From positions 25,947,762 to 26,011,761 of the forward strand of contig OX453279.1 in NCBI GenBank assembly GCA_949710005.1: a stretch of 64,000 bases of DNA, given 5' to 3'. Under the pieces are notes generated by a model. That model worked only from the letters and a program-made list of their open reading frames with translations. It searched no databases and was not told where the DNA came from. Origin of the DNA: Ricordea florida (Eukaryota > Cnidaria > Anthozoa > Corallimorpharia > Ricordeidae). Below, piece by piece: positions 57,831-64,000 of this stretch. A program made the position numbers and the translations under genes. Each line of letters starts with the position of its first letter. Position 1 is the first letter of the stretch.

Positions 57831-58175
57831 TTATGCAAATTTGTGGTCCATAGCACGGAGTCTTTCCAGTTCTCGGCTTTCTTCGCTACAATTTTTTCTG
57901 TTTTCCACAGCACGGAGTCTTTCCGCTTCTCGGCTTTCTTCGCTAAAATTTTGTCTGTTTTCCACAGCACGAAGTCTTTCCGCTTCTCGGCATTCTTCGC
58001 TACAATTTTGTCTGTTTTCCACAGCACGGAATCTTTCCGCTTCTCGGCGTTCTTCGTTAACATTTTGTCTATTTTCTCGAGCACGGACTCTTTCTGCTTG
58101 TCGGCGTTCTTCGCTATAATTTCGTCTCCTTTCTCTTTCCCGAGCGCGCCTTCTTTGGCGATCCACTTCGCTCAT
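57831..58175 (-). pseudogene. Fragment encoding 19-residue Arg/Glu-rich repeats
   Basis: The minus frame starts MSEVDRQRRRARERERRRN and continues with about five units of the type ENRQN(C/F)SEE.REAERLRAV. The DNA is a 57-bp tandem repeat. Similar basic/acidic helical repeats precede helicase domains in Helitron-type proteins, but the frame stops before any domain. Either a degenerate transposon gene start or a repeat-only host frame. Confidence 0.45.
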
Positions 58176-58740
58176 TCTTCCTCAGTTAATTCTTGCTCTC
58201 TTTCCCGTTGCTCTTCACCTGAACCCTGTGTTCTGCAAATTATATTTTCTCTGCTATTGTTTGTTGACATAGCAATAGAAATTGTTTCGTTTATCCTTTA
58301 GTAAAACTTTAACAGTGTAGAGTAGTAATATTGTGTCTCAAAAAGACAATGAACTGAAAATTTCTTTTTCAGTCATCAACGCAATTTCCCGCCAAAAATA
58401 TGTGGACTACCAGAACAGCTTCCAAATAAATCACGTCACCTCGATGAGTTGACACATGAGCCCACAATATGGTCATGTGATGCTGGTCAGTGGCTATCCC
58501 GTTTTGACAGCTGTCAATTGACCATATTGTGAATGTCCAATATAAAAGATGTGGATTTGCCAAGACAAGCCTGAGATACCCCTCCCTTCCTTTTGATAGT
58601 CTCCCCTACCCTACCCGTACAATCTGTAGACGCGTACGTACGTACGCTCGGTCAGTCACGTGACAACCAAAAGAAAAGAGGTTGACCATATTCCATGAGT
58701 ATGGGGCTCTGCTCCACGCGCGCTTCGCGCGCGGGAGCCC
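58176..58740. other. Host intergenic DNA, no supported gene
   Basis: Ends in a GC palindrome-like cgcgcgcttcgcgcgcggga at about 58,718-58,737. No gene supported. Confidence 0.4.
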
Positions 58741-58852
58741 CGCTATAAATATATATACATATATAAAAACTCTCGGCTCGATTTACTCAGGCTTGCAAGC
58801 CACGTGGTCTGACCGGAACCGACACGATTAGTAGCCTCGCTTCGCGAGGAAT
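58741..58852 (-). repeat. Solo GC-rich end of the rolling-circle-like repeat
   Basis: TA-rich tract then actctcggctcgatttactc to cttcgcgagga, matching the terminal ~110 bp of the family without the rest. Confidence 0.6.
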
Positions 58853-58956
58853 AATAACCCGCTCCAAAGGACTATATACCAGGCCGAACATCCTAGTTTA
58901 GCCTGAGTCTTCAAGGAATGGACATAATAATAATTCTTCTCTAATGAAACAACACA

Positions 58957-59031
58957 GTGCCAGCAACAGGGCTCGAACTACAAACCTTCTGCTCGGAAGT
59001 CCGACACGCTAACCACTACACTACTGTGCCT
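58957..59031 (-). repeat. tRNA-like unit
   Basis: On the minus strand it has GGCACAG ends, an A-box-like TAGTGTAGTGGTTAGC and a B-box AGTTCGAGCCC. The arms pair imperfectly. Probably a tRNA-derived SINE head. Confidence 0.4.
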
Positions 59032-60000
59032 CCAGGAATGCTATAGGATGGCATGTAATTGTATTATTAATTTTTTCATTCATAGTTACTTACTGAGACT
59101 GTGTAAGGACATCCAAAATACATTGGGTCTTCACTTGCAATTGCACCACTTGATTTGTTCTGCATAAAAAGCACACAACAGAAATGTGAAAGAGTGAAGG
59201 GATAAGACTAGGGAATCTTGAGCCACCTCCTTACCCAATCAAAATTCAAACATTTATACCAAGCCAAAGAAAATACAGCCAATCAGAACGCCGGAAAGCC
59301 GTTGTGTATTTGTCGGTATTCCACCGAACCTTCCCATCGTGCACCGCTTCGATTGTGAGGGCCATGTATTGTCTATGACATGGTATAAAATAGTTATTGA
59401 AAGCCTTCTCGTTGTATACTTAAGCAATAAACCGCAGTTTCTATGGGTTTAAGGGCGTAATAAACCACGCTGGGAATACACGAGAAGTGCTTGTAAATCA
59501 CGCGCCGCAGGAGAGTAATTTAAAAGCCCTTCGAGTGTTCTCCCAAAATCCCAAGTAATCTATTACCCTGGTAAACCCATAAACAGTGCAGTTTATTGCT
59601 TTAATAAACTAGCGTTTCTCTTTTTCATGGGTTTACCGGCACAATAACCCATAGGCTTTCGACTAATCAGGGCACGCGTTGTATCCAAGTTATCACATAA
59701 CATGGAATATCCCTGTTCTGATTGACGTCTTCTTCTGTGCGCAATCTGTAGTGACCGACCAGAGTTATTAAATTGGTTTCGCATTTTCAACATGTATCGT
59801 GAAATGGGAGCAGTTTGTTACATATAGACATAAGTGTTTCACTGGAAAATACACCACTTAATAAATATACGAAACTACATCCGGGGACTGTGTGACGTAT
59901 TTTATACATCCTCACACGTTAAGATATCGATGACGTAATGAGCTTGACTTCCCGCTCGATTTTCCAAGTTTCGTTTGTGGATTTGCTTTTTTGATTTAAC
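59032..60000. other. Host repeat-rich intergenic DNA
   Basis: About 59,390-59,660 is an imperfect inverted repeat built on gggttta, aataaac and gttta phrases (MITE-like). No gene supported. Confidence 0.4.
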
Positions 60001-60187
60001 AAATAAAGAAACGTAAGCCGTGTATTACACTGTGAAAAAAAAAACACGACGGGCATTTGAGAACATGAGTGAAATGTAGAAAACATGAGACGCAGGCGAG
60101 TGTTTTCTACATTTCTCGAGGGTTCTCAAATGCCCGAAGTGTTTTAATCACAGTGCAATACACGGCTTAGGTTTCTTTATTCGCTTT
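60001..60187. repeat. Inverted-repeat element
   Basis: aaagaaacgtaagccgtgta pairs with tacacggcttaggtttcttt, and gggcatttgagaac pairs with gttctcaaatgccc around an asymmetric centre. About 187 bp; MITE-like and non-coding. Confidence 0.6.
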
Positions 60188-61641
60188 ATGATATAGATTT
60201 TACATGCCGCGAGTAGATACAACAAAGCTCACAGATCGACAAACCGACGCTATTTAATAGCAACTTTTCGACTGTTTTCGCTTCTTCGTCTTTATTTATT
60301 TTATTCTTCTCAGCTTCAAAACTTTCTGCTGCTTCGCACAGAACTCCATCATGAATTTCTTCAAAGAAAATGTTTTTCGCCATCTCTAACAAAAATGTCG
60401 ATCAGAGGTAATGTAGTGAAAAACAATACAATACGTTTTTTCTATGTTTTATACTCTGATAAAACATGAGTTTTTGACCAATCAGAGCGCACGCAGGTTC
60501 CTATCTATGTTATAATATGTGGTGAAAACAGTACTTCCCTGACTCGCTGCGCTCATTCGGCAAATTGTTTACACCACTCGAAAAACAAAATCCATATTTT
60601 CTCTTGAGAATTTTAATTGCATACCTGCCCGGCGACATTCAAATGAAGAAAATCGTTTGTTAGCAAGCCAACTTGATGACATCTCTGAGGCACTTGAAAT
60701 GATGTTGGCATCGACATATCAATATATAGATACTGTTCCTTTGGCTTCACATTCTGTAAGTCTTCGCGAAAAATGTACAATAAATAGGAGGCAAAAAATT
60801 AATGACACTCAAAAGAGGCGCGTACAGCTGTAACTTCGAGATAAAATTAGTTGTAGTTTACGCTTTTGTACATACTGCAATTCTTCATTTTGATGCCTCT
60901 CTTTCTATTTTACATTATTTTCATTAGCAAAGACCACTGGTTTATCATCTCTCAGGATGTTAAATGTGCTCAGGAAAACGGGTGAACGACGGCAAGAAGC
61001 GAGAACTCGAAAAGGGGCGAGCTTGCCGTCTCTCACCGTTTAGTCGCCGTTCACCAATTCCTGGAACAGGCGAAAGAAACAACAACAATAATAACAATAA
61101 CAATAATAATAACAACAATAACAACAATAACGATAATAACAATAATAAAAACAACAATAATAAAAACAACAATAATAACAACAACAACAATAAAAACAAC
61201 AACAATAATAAAAACAACAACAACAACAATAATAAAAACAACAATAATAAAAACAACAATAACAACAGAAATAATAACAATAACACCTATCGTTATCATT
61301 ACCATCATCTGTATTTGCTAACAATCTATTATATCAAAAATCGTAAACAATTCAAAAATTAAAAATGGGCTGGCTACTAATTAATGAGATTACAAACTAA
61401 TACCTTTCCAATGCAAACAACGCGGCACAGAATACAACACCACAAAAATGGTTTTTAAATAAGAAAGTCTTATTTGTAAAAAACGGAAATTAAGAAGCCC
61501 TTTGTTATGTCTAATGAAAGGTCATTCTATAGTGTTGGAGCAGTCACAGAAAAGGATTTTGCGTCGTTATTTTTAAACTGGAATGGGAAACTTTGGCGAC
61601 AACCCTGTAAAATCGGAAAGGTTTTAAAACCCGTAACTCAC
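60188..61641. other. Host intergenic DNA with AAC/AAT microsatellite
   Basis: A long AAC/AAT-rich run occupies about 61,080-61,290 and generates poly-Asn, poly-Leu and poly-Cys artefact frames. Otherwise no gene supported. Confidence 0.7.
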
Positions 61642-61962
61642 CCGCACGGTTGAAATCCCAGTGAACAATAGAAGAAATATTGGGCCTCTTGTATTGCAAT
61701 GGAGCAACATGATATTCCAGATACAAATTGGTGACAGCGCAAGGGTAGAAGCTGCTTATCTCACCTTCTTTTTCACAGGAATCTAAATGAAAGAAGTGGA
61801 AACTTCGTGGTGAATTTATCTCGGGTTCTGTATCACGAAGCACCTCGGAGCATCGGAACAGCCCTCCAAGCCTGATATCTGTTATTTCACATTTGTAATT
61901 CAGTAGGATTTTAATTATCATATTAACTAAAAATGTCTTATTGCATGACTTTTCTTGCACAG
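61642..61962 (-). CDS. Host gene exon, Cys-containing extracellular-type segment
   Basis: Minus-strand exon between an AG acceptor (ttccaggcag before 61962) and a GTGAGT donor after 61642. It is 321 bp, phase 1 on both sides. It encodes about 107 residues with several Cys (KSCNKTF, YKCEI, LFRCSEV, DSCEKEG, FYPCAVT) and a plausible N-glycosylation site. It would follow the FN3-like exons in phase. No domain recognised. Confidence 0.45.
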
Positions 61963-62634
61963 CTGCCTGGAAGAGCATATTTATGAACGGGATTCCGTGT
62001 TTTAAAAAAAAAAGATGATGATGGTTTTCAAGTGTTTTTGTCTGGGAGAGAGTTACGCAAGAAAATGAGTTCTAAAAATAACTATACTTAGTACCGTTCT
62101 GGGAACAGTGCACAACACATAAGAACGCCCCTGCTAATGTATCATGTTCTAGCATCATGTTCAGAAGGTTTCTGCACAGGTACTACGGTTTATCCCTTCT
62201 AAACACGGTGGTTTACCATTTCCGATTCCTATTTCTCAGTTTACAAAACGTTCCCTCAAATTCCGGAGATTCACAGAATTTTGTGTTCTATTACTTCTAA
62301 AGTCATCGATAATACCTTTGGTTATCAGCTCTAGATTCTACGTGCAAACAGGAGTAGGTTTTGTAAATGGCAAACGACAATCTCTGACTGAATTTCCCAA
62401 GTTTGAACTTTGTGTACCATTAGCCCAAACCGTCACTGACCGGTTTACCAATGTAAATGGTAAATAAGCCGCATCTCTTATCTAAATTCCAATAAACTCC
62501 TCTACAAAAACAGTGGATGACGGTCCACTAAGGATGCACTCGAGATCTGGATATTATATTAATTTCTATTCATTCATCTATTTATGTATTAATTTTCAGT
62601 TTACTTTAAATGCAAAAACGCGAAATTAACATAC

Positions 62635-62812
62635 TGTTAGTGGTGTAGAGAGGACTCGGAGCTGAAAAATTGGAAGTGCCATAGAATGTTATCACTGCCA
62701 GACGAAAAGAGAAGAACGTTTTTGTAACAAACGTGTCTGGTATGGTGAACGGGCATTGTTCAACCTGCAAAATGAGAACATTGATTGTATCACTAACTCC
62801 AGGGACAATAAG
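62635..62812 (-). CDS. Host gene exon, second half of an FN3-like domain
   Basis: Minus-strand exon, 178 bp, with acceptor attacaag and donor GTATGT, phase 0 in and phase 1 out. It ends FFSFRLAVITFYGTSNFSAP, the typical 'Y.F.V.A....G.S..S' end of a fibronectin type III domain. It joins in phase with the exon at 63656-63867. Confidence 0.45.
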
Positions 62813-63323
62813 CTTGTAATTATTATATGGGTGGAAAGACAAGGCGAATCCTGAGTCCTGATTGGCTACCCGAGCTGGTAAGACAAACTTGTCACGCTCG
62901 CACGGGACTTCTCGATTTGTCCCGCGAAACAAGACGAAAAAAAAATGTTAAAAACTTCCATTGCGCGGACGTAAGAATAAATTGACAACGTATATGGTAT
63001 TGGAATTCGTTTACCTTATTCCTATCACAGCATAGAGAAATTGTTTACTGTTAATCGTTAATAAACATAATACAATTTTCACGAGCCTTTTATAAGCGTG
63101 GGCTACCTGTGCGCACGGCACGCACGTGCATACTTAAAATGGTCAAAAGTCATTTCACGTACAGTAAAAACGTTAGGCTTACAGCGTAATCTCGTCTTTA
63201 ATAAAGTCAACTGAAAAAGATTTAGCACTTGGGGATTTGGAGGGGTGGGGGTGGATTTGGAAGATTGTGCGTACCTCTGGAAAAATACTGGCCACGCCCT
63301 TGATATAGATTCAATTGTATTTA

Positions 63324-63598
63324 GGGACGGACCATTAGAAAAGTGATGGGGGGGGGGGGGTAGGGTGGGGAAAAAAAACAAAAAAAAAATTCATGCAAGG
63401 GAAAATGCCAAAAAAAAAAATTCATGCAGAAGGAAGGTCCAATTGTGACTTTTTCACACATAGTAAAAAAATTCGTGCAGAGGGGTTCACCTGAAAAAAA
63501 AATTCCTGCACAAGCAGTGAGCGAAAAAAAAAATCGTGCAAGCTGAAAATTCCCCATCTCCCCCCCCCCCCCCCATCACTTTTCTAATGGTCCGTCCC
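63324..63598. mobile_element. MITE, second copy, TTA target duplication
   Basis: gggacggaccattagaaaag and its complement cttttctaatggtccgtccc form the ends. tta flanks both sides (63321-63323 and 63599-63601). Inverted relative to the copy at 42772-43042. It sits in the intron between two putative exons. Confidence 0.75.
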
Positions 63599-63655
63599 TT
63601 AGGCGGTATTTTGCGCATTTGAAAAAAATAAGTAACAGGCTGCCATGTTACTTAC

Positions 63656-63867
63656 TAGGTGGTATTTTTCTATGAATGGTAAAATTGTGGTAGGATTGGT
63701 GGTGTTCTGGTGCCTTGTTACTTCCAGGAGATAGCTAACTGGCATAGTTGCGTTCAATTCTTCTGTCGCATAATCATTCCATTCCAGGGTGAACCTGGAG
63801 TACGTAGAGTTCCAAAGTCTGGGGGGATCTGGGACGGCGAGCACTAGTCCACTCCCATTGGTGACTA
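63656..63867 (-). CDS. Host gene exon, first half of an FN3-like domain
   Basis: Minus-strand exon, 212 bp, with acceptor cattttccag and donor GTAAGT, phase 1 in and phase 0 out. It encodes VPDPPRL, then SRFTLEWNDY and PVSYLLEV: the opening Pro, the conserved Trp strand and the 'Y.LEV' strand of a fibronectin type III domain. Together with 62635-62812 it makes a phase 1-1 module of about 130 residues, as expected for cell-surface proteins. Confidence 0.5.
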
Positions 63868-64000
63868 CTGGAAAATGAATAAGAAAGTCCATAGATACCT
63901 ATCAGTAACCAAGGAAGCCAGGCTAGCGAGCAGTTTATTACATGACAGTCTTTAAAGGAAAATTAAAAAAAAAACTTATGACCGTTTCCATGGAAACTGG

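Noticed and set aside
60960..61362. Poly-Asn and poly-Leu proteins
   Set aside because: All are translations of one AAC/AAT microsatellite in different frames.

Overview
The window looks like an anthozoan cnidarian (coral or sea anemone) chromosome segment. The flanks are typical metazoan intergenic DNA: tRNA-derived SINE-like units, TWA-flanked MITEs, microsatellites, decayed retroelement and helicase pieces, rolling-circle-like repeats, and a few spliced exons of a host gene with a fibronectin type III-like domain. The cnidarian assignment is inference from the repeat types and the look of the mobile-element proteins; no ribosomal or mitochondrial marker is present.

The main content (4,192-38,064) is a pair of nested, virus-like Maverick/Polinton (adintovirus-like) elements. 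The OUTER element runs from a left terminal inverted repeat (TIR, begins AGTAGTAGC) at 4,192 to its inverted copy ending at 38,064, flanked by the 5-bp direct repeat ccatg. The INNER element (5,645-20,582; perfect 186-bp TIRs beginning AGTAGTATG; flanked by the 5-bp direct repeat gaagc) sits in the opposite orientation inside the 5' part of the outer element's DNA polymerase gene. Leaving out the inner element and one repeat copy puts the two halves of that gene back in one frame. Without the insert the outer element is about 18.9 kb; the inner is about 14.9 kb.

Both elements share one plan. A large protein-primed type B DNA polymerase reads inward from one end. It converges on a retroviral-type DDE integrase. 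The integrase start lies back to back with a long one-strand block: major capsid candidate, FtsK/HerA-type packaging ATPase, then small membrane and coiled-coil proteins, a penton/minor-capsid candidate and a conserved ~515-residue tail-anchored protein. At the termini lie proteins with zinc-binding C-x-H-G repeats and a family ending in a WxPSR motif. The virion blocks are clear homologues, but the two polymerases belong to different lineages. The outer element also carries genes the inner lacks: a probable RPB6-like RNA polymerase subunit, an acidic-tailed protein resembling giant-virus ssDNA-binding DUF5871 proteins, a DUF5679-like zinc ribbon and a SLOG/DUF2493 protein. Neither element has a recognisable adenain-type protease.

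Regulation is unusually readable. Each inner structural gene has a TTTAAAGAT-like box 21-29 nt before its start codon, and most outer ones have a related CTTAAAAGGT-like box. Outer terminal genes instead use a TTTGTAACA...TGTTACAAA palindrome followed by TATAAAA. The inner element also has an 11-copy array of the palindrome CTTACGCGTAAG.

Right of 38 kb is host DNA with layered repeats, including four ~3-kb rolling-circle-like repeats of which two are nested inside two others.
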